Shown: one piece after another, positions 25,855 through 32,097 of the stretch | Numbering within the stretch: position 1 is the stretch's first letter | Layout of the letters: each line of letters begins with the position of its first letter | Source: Acidobacteriota bacterium | GTDB lineage: Bacteria; Actinomycetota; Acidimicrobiia; ATN3 | DNA length: 64,000 bases | Reading direction: 5' to 3' | Assembly (NCBI GenBank): GCA_003577105.1 | Contig: QEUQ01000002.1 | Location: 62,001-126,000, forward strand | The notes under the pieces: generated by a model | Databases searched by the model: none | What the model saw: only the letters and a program-made list of their open reading frames with translations | Told to the model about the DNA's origin: nothing | Program-made: the position numbers and the translations under genes

Positions 25855-26131
25855 CGTGACCTGCGTCTATCTGACTTCCCGCATCCGCTCCGTAGCTTCC
25901 CCACCTAGAAAGCGGCCTTGTGAAATAGGCTGGGAGGGAATCGCCACGGCGCGCTACGAGTTTCTCAATGGCTGTGTCCGGGTGGAGCTCTCTGCTGCCG
26001 GCAAAGATGGAGAGCCGAAAAGCCACGTCTTTGACAGCCAGCAACTCGAACTCGTACCCGCCGCTAAGTCTGTGAAGGTCGAACGCAAGAAGACTGGGGG
26101 ACCCCCGGTCGCCACTCCGATCCCACGATGA
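25847..26131 (+). CDS. conserved phage accessory protein, atypical N-terminus
   Basis: 94 residues from ATG 25847, inside the last codons of terS. The core WEGIATARYEFLNGCVRVEL, then SHVFDSQQLELV and a TGGPP tail, matches a widespread small phage protein family of unknown function. In that family the core is usually preceded by a segment like LGDxVRDxxTGF. Here the corresponding residues (VASPPRKRPCEIG) do not fit, so the N-terminus may have drifted or suffered compensating frameshifts. Confidence 0.6.
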   Translation: MSSVTCVYLTSRIRSVASPPRKRPCEIGWEGIATARYEFLNGCVRVELSAAGKDGEPKSHVFDSQQLELVPAAKSVKVERKKTGGPPVATPIPR

Positions 26132-26210
26132 CCGGTCAAGCGACGGTCTCGGATAGGCCGACTCCAGCGGTTCAGGTTGAGGATCTCAAATCAGCAGCGA
26201 GCCAAGTGCC

Positions 26211-26678
26211 ATGAATCGCCCTAGGCAACCAGGAGAAGTGCCGCCCAAGTCCCCGTGTTGCGGCGTCTACATGGCTGACTTTGGAACGGTAGATGGCGTG
26301 CTCTGTGAGTTCTCAATTCTCGATCACTGTCCGAAGTGCGGCGGCTTGGCGACGAAGGATTCCCCCACTCTCTGGGAATCCCGTGATCTCCCCATGCTGC
26401 GCAGGGTATTGGAGGCATCTCGCGCTGGTCGAGAACTTGAGGATTTGACAACCGATGAGCTCCACAGTCTTGCGTGCCTCGAAATGGCGGGCCTCATCGA
26501 CTTCACACGAGTCACCTTGTACGCAGACGACGGGCTCATTCCAGCGATTAAGCAAGTCGCAGGAATCACTCTCAAGGGCCTTCGCACCCTTGGAGAGTGG
26601 GCCAGTGATCCCCCACCCTGGCAGCCCACCAGTTACAACCCTGCCAAGTGCGAAGCAAGGGAACGGAGGTCCTCATGA
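26211..26678 (+). CDS. hypothetical zinc-binding protein of the element
   Basis: 155 residues with a likely zinc-binding set CCGVYMADFG...HCPKCGG in the first 45 residues, then an acidic helical region. The ATG of the next gene overlaps its stop (ATGA), which supports that both are real. It is not recognised as a member of a named family. Confidence 0.55.
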   Translation: MNRPRQPGEVPPKSPCCGVYMADFGTVDGVLCEFSILDHCPKCGGLATKDSPTLWESRDLPMLRRVLEASRAGRELEDLTTDELHSLACLEMAGLIDFTRVTLYADDGLIPAIKQVAGITLKGLRTLGEWASDPPPWQPTSYNPAKCEARERRSS

Positions 26679-26941
26679 CTGCTAATCGGCTCCACCCGGA
26701 AGGAGCGCCCGGCGACAGCGAACGGTGGATGCGCACACTCCTCGGTGATTCGCGCTACGAGCAGGCAATTGAGCGGGAGCAGGAGGACCGGGAGTGGGTG
26801 CGCAAGTCCCGAGAGCTTGTCATTGAGCGCCAGACGGTGATGATAGTCATCTTCCAGTTGCTCGCTGGCATCCTCCTTGTGCTCTTCCTGCTAGGCATCG
26901 TGATGGTTCCGACCGTCATAGCCTGGTTGTGGAATCTGTGA
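26675..26941 (+). CDS. small single-span membrane protein
   Basis: 88 residues from ATG 26675, with GGAGG five bases upstream and a 4-base overlap with the preceding stop. The first ~55 residues are charged and helical (rich in Glu and Arg). A hydrophobic segment VMIVIFQLLAGILLVLFLLG and a following VIAWLW form one or two membrane spans. It could be a holin-like or superinfection-related phage product, but nothing specific supports this. Confidence 0.6.
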   Translation: MTANRLHPEGAPGDSERWMRTLLGDSRYEQAIEREQEDREWVRKSRELVIERQTVMIVIFQLLAGILLVLFLLGIVMVPTVIAWLWNL

Positions 26942-26975
26942 CCGTCTACCTGACCGTTAGGGAGGGAGTCCAACG

Positions 26976-27206
26976 ATGACCAACACCCTCGACGCCTGTC
27001 GACGGTGTGCTTTCACCGAAGACGAGGAGGCAGTGCACCGCATTCAAGGCGTGTTGGCGGTGCGGGTCCTTGCAGGGCCGACCCAGTCAACTACCCGATC
27101 AAGTCCGGAGACACGCGATGAGCGCCTGGCTAGTCCGCTTCGACGACCTTCTGTATCCGGTAGTGGCGGAAACTCGCGGCAAGGCCAAGATGGCGTTTGT
27201 GCGTGA
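26976..27206 (+). pseudogene. possible frameshifted small Cys-rich ORF
   Basis: GGAGGGAG lies well placed before ATG 26976, and the frame begins MTNTLDACRRCAFTEDEEAV, a plausible Zn-knuckle opening. From about codon 25 the +1 frame instead shows ACWRCGSLQG, a second Cys pair, and leads toward the next start. A single indel near 27050 would join the two Cys pairs. As it stands the frame runs on into the next gene and looks broken. Confidence 0.3.
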
Positions 27207-27561
27207 ATACCTGGGCGCGGTCTGGCCTGATGAGTTCTTGGCGCTCGGGGCGATTCGTGACAGGTGCAAGCACGGGGTTGTCGGCGTTGAACATGAACCC
27301 TGGTATCGCTGTCCCGAGCTGTGCGTAAGGTTCACGTTCATTCATGAGGAGCAAACGATCGGCGGCATGCCTGACGAGTTCGGCCAGCGCCTGATCTGCC
27401 GTGAGTGCGGTGGCACGGGCGACGCAAGTGAGCCCGAGTGGGAAGGCGCAATCGAGCCGGGAGGCTGCCCGCAATGTCTCGGGAGCGGGGACGCCACGGG
27501 TGAGATCCGTCTAGAACCGACCATCTTCAAGGGATTCGAGGTGTTGCGCGATGACAGCTAA
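27118..27561 (+). CDS. protein with DnaJ-like zinc-finger repeats
   Basis: 147 residues from ATG 27118. The second half has CRECGGTGDAS and CPQCLGSGDAT, two CxxCxGxG units like those of the DnaJ cysteine-rich domain, here without a J domain. The first half has an alpha/beta pattern (VRFDDLLYPVVAETRGKAKM). The following gene starts inside its last codons. Function unknown; such modules in phage proteins probably bind zinc for structure. Confidence 0.6.
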   Translation: MSAWLVRFDDLLYPVVAETRGKAKMAFVREYLGAVWPDEFLALGAIRDRCKHGVVGVEHEPWYRCPELCVRFTFIHEEQTIGGMPDEFGQRLICRECGGTGDASEPEWEGAIEPGGCPQCLGSGDATGEIRLEPTIFKGFEVLRDDS

Positions 27562-27754
27562 GCGCACCGGTGCCTGCGCCAACGGCCACGATCTCGACGC
27601 GTTCAATGCGCAGTTCTGGTCTGAGTCACGACACACCTGGAAATGTCGTCATTGTGCCAATGAGTCAGAGCGGCGCAGACGAGCACGGCGCAAAGCCGAG
27701 GCGGTGCCGGTTCCCAAGCCCGCACCTGATGGCCAGGGAGAGCTCCTCGTATGA
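27551..27754 (+). CDS. small basic zinc-finger protein
   Basis: 67 residues with ACANGHDLDAF and WKCRHCANESERRRRARR, giving a C-x3-H and CxxC set that resembles small phage HNH-type or zinc-finger proteins, followed by a basic helix. It overlaps both neighbours by short start/stop overlaps (11 and 4 bases), which supports translation in the operon. Nucleic-acid binding is likely; an endonuclease role cannot be supported because no full HNH motif is seen. Confidence 0.55.
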   Translation: MTAKRTGACANGHDLDAFNAQFWSESRHTWKCRHCANESERRRRARRKAEAVPVPKPAPDGQGELLV

Positions 27755-28482
27755 CTATGCATGAAATCCCAGGACGCGTGCCCATCAAGACCTGGATTGA
27801 ACCAGACAAGATCGAGGAACAGGCGCTCAATCAACTGAAGAACACCGCAGAAGTTCCCCACGTTTGGCCTCATCTCGCAGTCATGCCTGACGTGCACTAT
27901 GGGCTTGGGGCCACCATCGGCTCGGTCGTGCCAATGCGTGACGCTATCTGCCCGGCTGCTGTCGGTGTCGATATCGGTTGCGGCATGGCAGCGATCAAGA
28001 CCAATCTCGGAGCAAAGGATCTCCCCGACGATCTTTCGGCCCTCCGATCAGACATCGAAGCAGCAATCCCTGTGGGCTTCTCTGACCATAAGGAACCCGT
28101 CGGAGGGTATTGGGCCTCATCCGCATTTGCGAAGACCCCTTTGACGAGTCATGTCAGCAAATCGGGTTGTCGACCAGCCGCATCGAAGACATCGTGCAGG
28201 CAATCGAATGGACACTGTCGCACTCCACGGCCGCCTCCAGCTCGATGTATCTGGGTGACCGACCCCATCCTCTGCTTGAGCCTCGCAACGAGAGTAGATG
28301 AGATCCGTCCCCTCGCCCGCCGCGGCAGCCAGAAGCTCCAAGTGGTTCGGCAGCAGCAGATCATCATCGTCGAGGAACGCCAACCAATCGCAGCCGAGAT
28401 CAAAGTAGGCGGCCTTCGCCATCACGTTTCGCGCAACCGATCTCCCCAGACCCACTGCAATCAGGTGGCAGTGCGGCTGTAG
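27751..28482 (+). pseudogene. RtcB-like RNA ligase, truncated
   Basis: The first ~118 residues match the start of RtcB (3'-phosphate RNA ligase), with MPDVHYGLGATIGSVVPM and AVGVDIGCGM, the latter carrying the metal-binding Asp and Cys. After the VGFSDHKEPV segment (base ~28105) the frame turns into composition unlike RtcB, and from about 28240 it is antisense to a convergent glycosyltransferase gene. The remaining two thirds, including the guanylylated His and further metal ligands, are missing. Intact family members have about 400-480 residues. Confidence 0.75.
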
Positions 28483-28566
28483 CGCCTGGGACTTCACGCT
28501 CTCGATCGCCTCGCCGAGCATTTTCGATCGAGCAGGCAGACTTGGTGTGATGACTGCGATCTTCAC
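28117..28566 (-). pseudogene. family 2 glycosyltransferase, truncated
   Basis: About 100 N-terminal residues are a GT-A nucleotide-sugar-binding half. MKIAVITPSLPARSKMLGEA opens it, RSVARNVM follows, and DWLAFLDDDDLLLPNHLELL contains the metal-binding acidic motif. YSRCEAQAEDG is the last convincing piece (to base ~28250). The tail is antisense to the rtcB remnant and lacks the acceptor-binding half. GTG 28566 overlaps the stop of the excisionase-like gene. Actinophages often carry such enzymes. Confidence 0.65.
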
Positions 28567-28787
28567 GACGTTTGGGCCTCGAGCCTTTCATCTGGAATGC
28601 GGATCCGCAGCTCCTTGTGCGGCTGACTCCCACCAGTCCGTACCCACTCATCGAGCACAGCTCGCTCGATTCGCCAGCAGCCTCGGATCTTGAACCCCGG
28701 TAGCTCGCCGCACTCAAGCGCGCGATAGACAGTGTTCTTGCCTACGCGCAATAGCTGCGCTGTCTCGAGAACGGTAAGTATTTCCAC
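28563..28787 (-). CDS. excisionase-like helix-turn-helix protein
   Basis: 74 residues. EILTVLETAQLLRVGKNTVY then YRALECGELPGFKIRGCWRI and DEWVR form the winged-HTH pattern of the excisionase (HTH_17/MerR-like) family. It lies just downstream of the integrase on the same strand, the usual place for a recombination directionality factor. It probably bends the attachment arms and may repress transcription. The next gene starts inside its stop. Confidence 0.78.
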   Translation of the reverse strand: MEILTVLETAQLLRVGKNTVYRALECGELPGFKIRGCWRIERAVLDEWVRTGGSQPHKELRIRIPDERLEAQTS

Positions 28788-28882
28788 GGGTTCACCTTTG
28801 GTGCCGTGGAAGCCCCTTCTGACCGTAGAACGTAGCTTAGTTCAGGAATCCCCCGAAATTTCGGCTGTGACAGGATTTCTTG

Positions 28883-29989
28883 TCAAAGCGCCGAGCGCAA
28901 CCACTCGTCACTAGCCGCAGCAGCTGAATCCTGCATGTCTCCCACGACATGCGCGTACACGTCTCCCGTGATAGCAACCGAGGAGTGTCCAAGACGCTCG
29001 GAGATCACCTTCAGATCAACTCCATCGCGCAACAGCATCGAAGCATGCGCGTGGCGCAACTCGTGAACTGTGATTGGCGGCAAGCCCGCCTGGCTAATCG
29101 CGTCCTTGAACATCCGAGAAAACGTATCTGGGTCGCGCGGTCGCCCCTCAGCCGTCGGGCAAACGAGGTTGTGCGGGTTCCACGGGCCACCGTCAGTGGA
29201 CAGGAATCGAGCCTCGCCGAGCTGGCGTTCATATTCTGCCGACAGAACCTTGGTCGTCAGATCGCCAATGCGAATTTGACGCCGAGAACGCTGGGTCTTT
29301 GGCGTACCGAATCCATGCTTGCCGTAGGTCTGTGAGATCGAGATCCTCTGACGATCGAGATCAACGTCTGACCATCTGAGCCCAAGCGCTTCACCGCGCC
29401 TAATTCCGGTGGTTGCGATAAGCGCAATCGGAACCCAGATCGCCTTGCTCCTGACAGCCTCTAGTACTTTGCCGATCGTCTCCTCATTCATCTGAATGGG
29501 CTCTGGCGGAACATGGTGCGGAAGGCGTACGCCCGTTGCCGGTGAGCGTGAAATCATTCCCCAGTCCTCTGCCCTGCCAAGGGCGCGCCGGAGCGTTCCG
29601 TGAAACTTTCGGATACTCGCCGGACTTGCGCCGTAGTCATTCCATGCTCGCTGGATCGCCTCGGTCGAAAGACTCGAGAGCCGGACACCGCCGAACAGAG
29701 GCTTCAAGTGGACTCGGATTGCGAGCTCGTCGAAGGATCTCGTGGCCGGCGACATTGACGGTGACTCGGATTCGAACCAACGATCGAGGAACTCGCCCAC
29801 TGTGATCCGCCGGTCGGGAACTCGGCCCGTCGTCTCGACTTCGCCAATCGCCCGGCGAAGCGCATCCTGAGCTTCCTTCTTGGTTCGAAAGCCGCCCTTC
29901 GAAATCTGCCGACGCTTGCCGTCGTCGCGTGGAGGACCATCGAAATAGTACGTCCAGGTCTTGTTGCGCTGGAAGACGCCGCCCCTCAT
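28883..29989 (-). CDS. int: tyrosine-type integrase
   Basis: A site-specific recombinase of 368 residues from ATG 29989, which overlaps the upstream stop (ATGA); a longer start at 30025 is less likely. An N-terminal AP2-like arm-binding region (~5-60) is followed by a SAM-like core-binding domain (~62-155). The catalytic domain has R197 (TGIRRGE), K231 (TPK), H309-x-x-R312 (HELRH), H335 (LGHSS) and the nucleophile Y345 (GDVYAHV), so the full set is intact. It sits next to the attachment site in tRNA-Val. It should integrate and, with the HTH protein, excise the element. Confidence 0.93.
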   Translation of the reverse strand: MRGGVFQRNKTWTYYFDGPPRDDGKRRQISKGGFRTKKEAQDALRRAIGEVETTGRVPDRRITVGEFLDRWFESESPSMSPATRSFDELAIRVHLKPLFGGVRLSSLSTEAIQRAWNDYGASPASIRKFHGTLRRALGRAEDWGMISRSPATGVRLPHHVPPEPIQMNEETIGKVLEAVRSKAIWVPIALIATTGIRRGEALGLRWSDVDLDRQRISISQTYGKHGFGTPKTQRSRRQIRIGDLTTKVLSAEYERQLGEARFLSTDGGPWNPHNLVCPTAEGRPRDPDTFSRMFKDAISQAGLPPITVHELRHAHASMLLRDGVDLKVISERLGHSSVAITGDVYAHVVGDMQDSAAAASDEWLRSAL

Positions 29990-30471
29990 TGGCCGTCCGC
30001 CAGGGCGAGCCGCTCCGTTTCCCACTCGCGGTAAAGCGACTGAGGACAGTCAATCCACTCGTCAATCGATTCGTGGGAGTGCTCGCACTCCTCCGGGCAG
30101 TCCTCGAACTCATCCCGATCTTGATGGTGCGGGTGTTCGCACCACAGTCCGGAGAGAGCGGCGGATCTAGCCTGATCTGCGTCCGGCCAGTCGTCGCGCC
30201 GAAGCAGGTAACGAGACTCCCCGTCCGGGGACTGGCGATCTGCGCAGTCGAGCTCTGGCGGCCCGTGAGAGTGGTCGACCTCCCAAAACTCAACCATCCC
30301 CGCGACAACCTCGGGAATGAGCTCCCGCGTATATCGCGACTGAGCGAGCCTGCCTGCTCGCTCGATGATCTGCGCTTTCGTCAGGCCTGCTTTCGATCTG
30401 CAAGCCAAAACGTCTGCCTCGAGCACTTCAACAATCGCCTCAAGTGCCTTATCAGTCGAACCGCGTGACAT
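29986..30471 (-). CDS. hypothetical protein upstream of and coupled to integrase
   Basis: About 161 residues, starting at ATG 30471 (GTG 30477 possible). The N-terminal half is helical (DKALEAIVEVLEADVLACRS). The C-terminal half is acidic and His/Cys-rich (WCEHPHHQDRDEFEDCPEEC, then HSHESIDEWIDC), suggesting metal binding. Its stop overlaps the integrase ATG. The gene lies closest to the right attachment site, behind the GCTGACA repeats. Not recognised; an immunity or recombination-control role is conceivable from position only. Confidence 0.55.
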   Translation of the reverse strand: MSRGSTDKALEAIVEVLEADVLACRSKAGLTKAQIIERAGRLAQSRYTRELIPEVVAGMVEFWEVDHSHGPPELDCADRQSPDGESRYLLRRDDWPDADQARSAALSGLWCEHPHHQDRDEFEDCPEECEHSHESIDEWIDCPQSLYREWETERLALADGQ

Positions 30472-30530
30472 TTGCACTTCACCGCCCTTCGAGTCCGGTG
30501 CCAGCGGATGTCAGCACCCGCACGAGTCAG

Positions 30531-30536
30531 ATTCTA
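30531..30536 (-). promoter_or_regulatory. possible -10 element for the integrase operon
   Basis: TAGAAT on the minus strand lies ~60 bp before the first start of the int operon. The -35 position overlaps the GCTGACAAAT repeats, but neither TTGTCA there is at 16-18 bp spacing (11 and 21 bp). If this is the promoter, binding of integrase or excisionase to the repeats would affect it. Confidence 0.3.
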
Positions 30537-30545
30537 ACAAATTCC

Positions 30546-30565
30546 GCTGACAAATGCTGACAAAT
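30546..30565 (+). repeat. right-end tandem GCTGACAAAT repeats
   Basis: Two identical 10-bp units, GCTGACAAAT, sit head to tail (30546-30555 and 30556-30565), with an inverted TGTCAGC at 30509-30515. They are 60-80 bp inside the right attachment repeat and match the pair at the left end, as expected for recombinase arm sites. Confidence 0.6.
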
Positions 30566-30625
30566 GGCGACTCCAAGACGGCGAGTTTGCTGGCAAGCCC
30601 GAATAGTGGGCCTGTGACCTGGTCT

Positions 30626-30674
30626 TATTCGTGGGGGCTGTAGGTGTCGAACCTACGACCTCTTCCTTGTAAGG
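30626..30674. repeat. right attachment repeat
   Basis: A 49-bp copy identical to 19943-19991. It forms the 3' half of the intact tRNA-Val gene, so integration left the tRNA functional with its 3' end supplied by the element. Identity begins in the anticodon stem, a usual crossover place for tyrosine integrases. Confidence 0.93.
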
Positions 30675-30703
30675 GAAGCGCTCTCCCGCTGAGCTAAGCC
30701 CCC
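30632..30703 (-). tRNA. tRNA-Val (anticodon TAC)
   Basis: 72 nt that fold into a full cloverleaf: acceptor GGGGGCT/AGCCCCC, D stem GCTC/GAGC, anticodon stem CTTCC/GGAAG with loop CTTACAA (anticodon TAC), 5-nt variable loop, T stem GTAGG/CCTAC with loop TTCGACA, discriminator A. CCA is not encoded. It reads GUA and, with wobble, other Val codons. Confidence 0.96.
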
Positions 30704-30761
30704 GAGGATTCTCGGCAACGAAACTTGGCCGGAGGGTCCGTGGGGCACCCAGTCAGTTCCG

Positions 30762-30801
30762 TGCTTATCCGGCACGGGAGCATACCCGCACCGGATAAGC
30801 A
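30762..30801. terminator. strong hairpin between whiB and tRNA-Val
   Basis: TGCTTATCCGG (30762-30772) and CCGGATAAGCA (30791-30801) are perfect 11-bp arms. Inside them CGGG/CCCG adds four pairs after a CA/CA internal loop, leaving loop AGCATA. It begins 12 bp after the whiB stop but has no T-run on either strand, so it may be a factor-assisted terminator, an mRNA stabiliser or an operator. Confidence 0.4.
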
Positions 30802-30812
30802 AGCAGGCGGCC

Positions 30813-31115
30813 TCAGGCAGTCAGCCTCTTGGCTGGGTCCTTGGGAGGACGCCCCCGGGGCCTCTTTCTCGGAATTACCTTGCCATTCATGAAGAGCTCG
30901 CCTCCCCACACACCCCAGGGCTCACGTCGTGCCACCGCACCGGCAAAACACGCCTCTCTGCTCTCGCACATCTCGCAAATGGCTTTCGCTTCGATAATGT
31001 CGGGAATCTCCTCGGAGAAGAAGAGATCGGTGAGGCCACCCGTGCCGTCATCACAGAGTGCCTTTCCCAGTATGTAGTTCCGCTGCTCATCCCATGCAAT
31101 TGCCATTGGGATCAT
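30813..31115 (-). CDS. WhiB-family iron-sulfur transcription factor
   Basis: 100 residues from ATG 31115 (ATG 31106 possible). The four cluster cysteines are at 21, 47, 50 and 56 (LC...CEMC...ACF), followed by the family turn WGVWGGE and a basic tail RKRPRGRPP. WhiB proteins hold a [4Fe-4S] cluster, bind the principal sigma factor and act as redox- or NO-sensitive regulators. The longer frame to 31163 is ruled out because it would run through a terminator. The gene is the first host gene beyond the tRNA. Confidence 0.9.
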   Translation of the reverse strand: MIPMAIAWDEQRNYILGKALCDDGTGGLTDLFFSEEIPDIIEAKAICEMCESREACFAGAVARREPWGVWGGELFMNGKVIPRKRPRGRPPKDPAKRLTA

Positions 31116-31155
31116 CTCGCTCTCTTCTAGTGCGCCAAGTTCAGGAAGTACCCCG

Positions 31156-31190
31156 AAAAACAATCGAGCCGCCGGTTCTCCGGCGGCTCG
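31156..31190 (-). terminator. rho-independent terminator of the small gene
   Basis: On the minus strand the 11-bp perfect stem CGAGCCGCCGG/CCGGCGGCTCG (31165-31190) has a 4-nt loop and is followed by ATTGTTTTT (31156-31164). It lies 26 bp after the stop of the small gene and before whiB, so the two are separate transcripts. Confidence 0.85.
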
Positions 31191-31215
31191 GGCCTTTCGC
31201 TTGGATTCTTCGCTG

Positions 31216-31389
31216 TTAGCTCAGCTCTTCCTCCGTGTCGCTTTGCCCGCGCCACCCGGTTGTAATGGCTACCGCAATCGTGAACGAATGTGCGCGCCAA
31301 TACGCGAGTGATGCTGCCGGCATGGACATGTAGGTGTCCCCGCCGAACTGCACGCTATTCGCTTTGCCGTTTGGCAAATGGCTCTGCAT
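31216..31389 (-). CDS. small protein of unknown function with own promoter and terminator
   Basis: 57 residues from ATG 31389, with GGAAGAG six bases upstream. A clear promoter lies ~60 bp before the start and a canonical terminator follows, which makes expression as a single-gene transcript likely. The product MQSHLPNGKANSVQFGGDTY... is soluble, with a short moderately hydrophobic stretch HSFTIAVAITTGW and an acidic end. I do not recognise it. Confidence 0.65.
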   Translation of the reverse strand: MQSHLPNGKANSVQFGGDTYMSMPAASLAYWRAHSFTIAVAITTGWRGQSDTEEELS

Positions 31390-31450
31390 TGCGTTCTCTT
31401 CCAACTTCGTGCCCGCGAATCAGCGCGGTCACCCTTCGGATTGCCCCATT

Positions 31451-31478
31451 AGTATATGAACGGATCAGCCCGGGTCAA
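31451..31478 (-). promoter_or_regulatory. sigma-70-type promoter of the small gene
   Basis: On the minus strand TTGACC (31473-31478), a 16-bp spacer and TATACT (31451-31456) are a good match to the housekeeping promoter. The expected transcript start is near 31444, giving a ~55-nt leader before ATG 31389. Confidence 0.65.
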
Positions 31479-31515
31479 TTCAATTACACCGCTTGCAGTC
31501 GGGTAGCATCGGAAA

Positions 31516-32091
31516 ATGCCTCAAGATCAAGGACAGACTACGACCGCCGCCGCACTCCGTCACCTCGCCCAGGCAGTGCAATCACTAGACGCCGAGACCC
31601 CGCGCGTCGAGATCGGGAGCCGGGAAGCATTTGATCTCCTCGAGGATGAATTGGGTGTGACGCTGCCAGAAGATGTCCGTCAGCTATACCTCGATTCCAA
31701 CCCTGCCGCACTGACGGTTCCGATGCCTGTCGACGACATCGAATTCATCCCACTTGCCGAGGTATCCGCACTGCGAGACGACCTTGAACTCGAGGACGGC
31801 TACTTGCCGGTAGCGCTGGAAAGCGAAGCGCCGTATGCAATTGAGCTGGGCTCGGGTGAGGTCGTTGTGGGTACCCAAACGTCCCAAGGCTGGGATTGGG
31901 AGACCATCGCTCTCTCGATCACCGACTTCCTCAGCGCGCTAGCAGCGATTGCCGAGTCATTTGCCGCGACCAAGGGCGAGACGCTGGCGACCCGCTTCGA
32001 AGTGGGGACGGACGCGGAAATCCACTTGGAAGAGCGGCTTGCGGCGATCGATCCGGAACACGCAGATCGTTGGCTGGAGTGGCTTGCCTGA
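31516..32091 (+). CDS. SUKH/SMI1-KNR4-like protein
   Basis: 191 residues. REAFDLLEDELGVTLPEDVRQLYLDSN, an acidic helix followed by a turn, then IEFIPLAEVSAL and a later WETIALSITDFLSAL, fit the SMI1/KNR4 (SUKH) fold. Members often serve as immunity proteins against secreted toxins or as generic adaptor domains. No toxin gene is adjacent, so the role is open. It is a single plus-strand gene, convergent with the arabinofuranosidase gene. Confidence 0.5.
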   Translation: MPQDQGQTTTAAALRHLAQAVQSLDAETPRVEIGSREAFDLLEDELGVTLPEDVRQLYLDSNPAALTVPMPVDDIEFIPLAEVSALRDDLELEDGYLPVALESEAPYAIELGSGEVVVGTQTSQGWDWETIALSITDFLSALAAIAESFAATKGETLATRFEVGTDAEIHLEERLAAIDPEHADRWLEWLA

Positions 32092-32097
32092 TTGACG

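Larger units (their letters stand above)
19943..30674. mobile_element. tRNA-Val-integrated element (decayed prophage or phage-satellite-like)
   Basis: A 10.7-kb insertion bounded by 49-bp perfect direct repeats that include the 3' 43 nt of tRNA-Val. It carries a tyrosine integrase next to the intact tRNA end, an excisionase-like HTH protein, a replication protein with DnaB helicase, a small terminase subunit and several small zinc-binding proteins. No capsid, portal, protease or tail gene is recognisable. Three genes are broken: large terminase, rtcB and a glycosyltransferase. Plus-strand genes from rep to rtcB overlap by short start/stop overlaps, as in phage operons. It may be a prophage after loss of its late genes or a satellite using a helper's particles. 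Confidence 0.88.

Noticed and set aside
28110-28301. A possible serine-recombinase N-terminus (RICEDPFDE...) in the plus frame after rtcB
   Set aside because: Only a loose similarity; the catalytic Ser/Arg pattern and the Q-x-x-D spacing are missing, and most of the frame is antisense to the glycosyltransferase remnant.
31116-31163. Extended WhiB start at 31163
   Set aside because: It would begin in the T-run of a strong terminator on the same strand, and the extra residues do not resemble WhiB.
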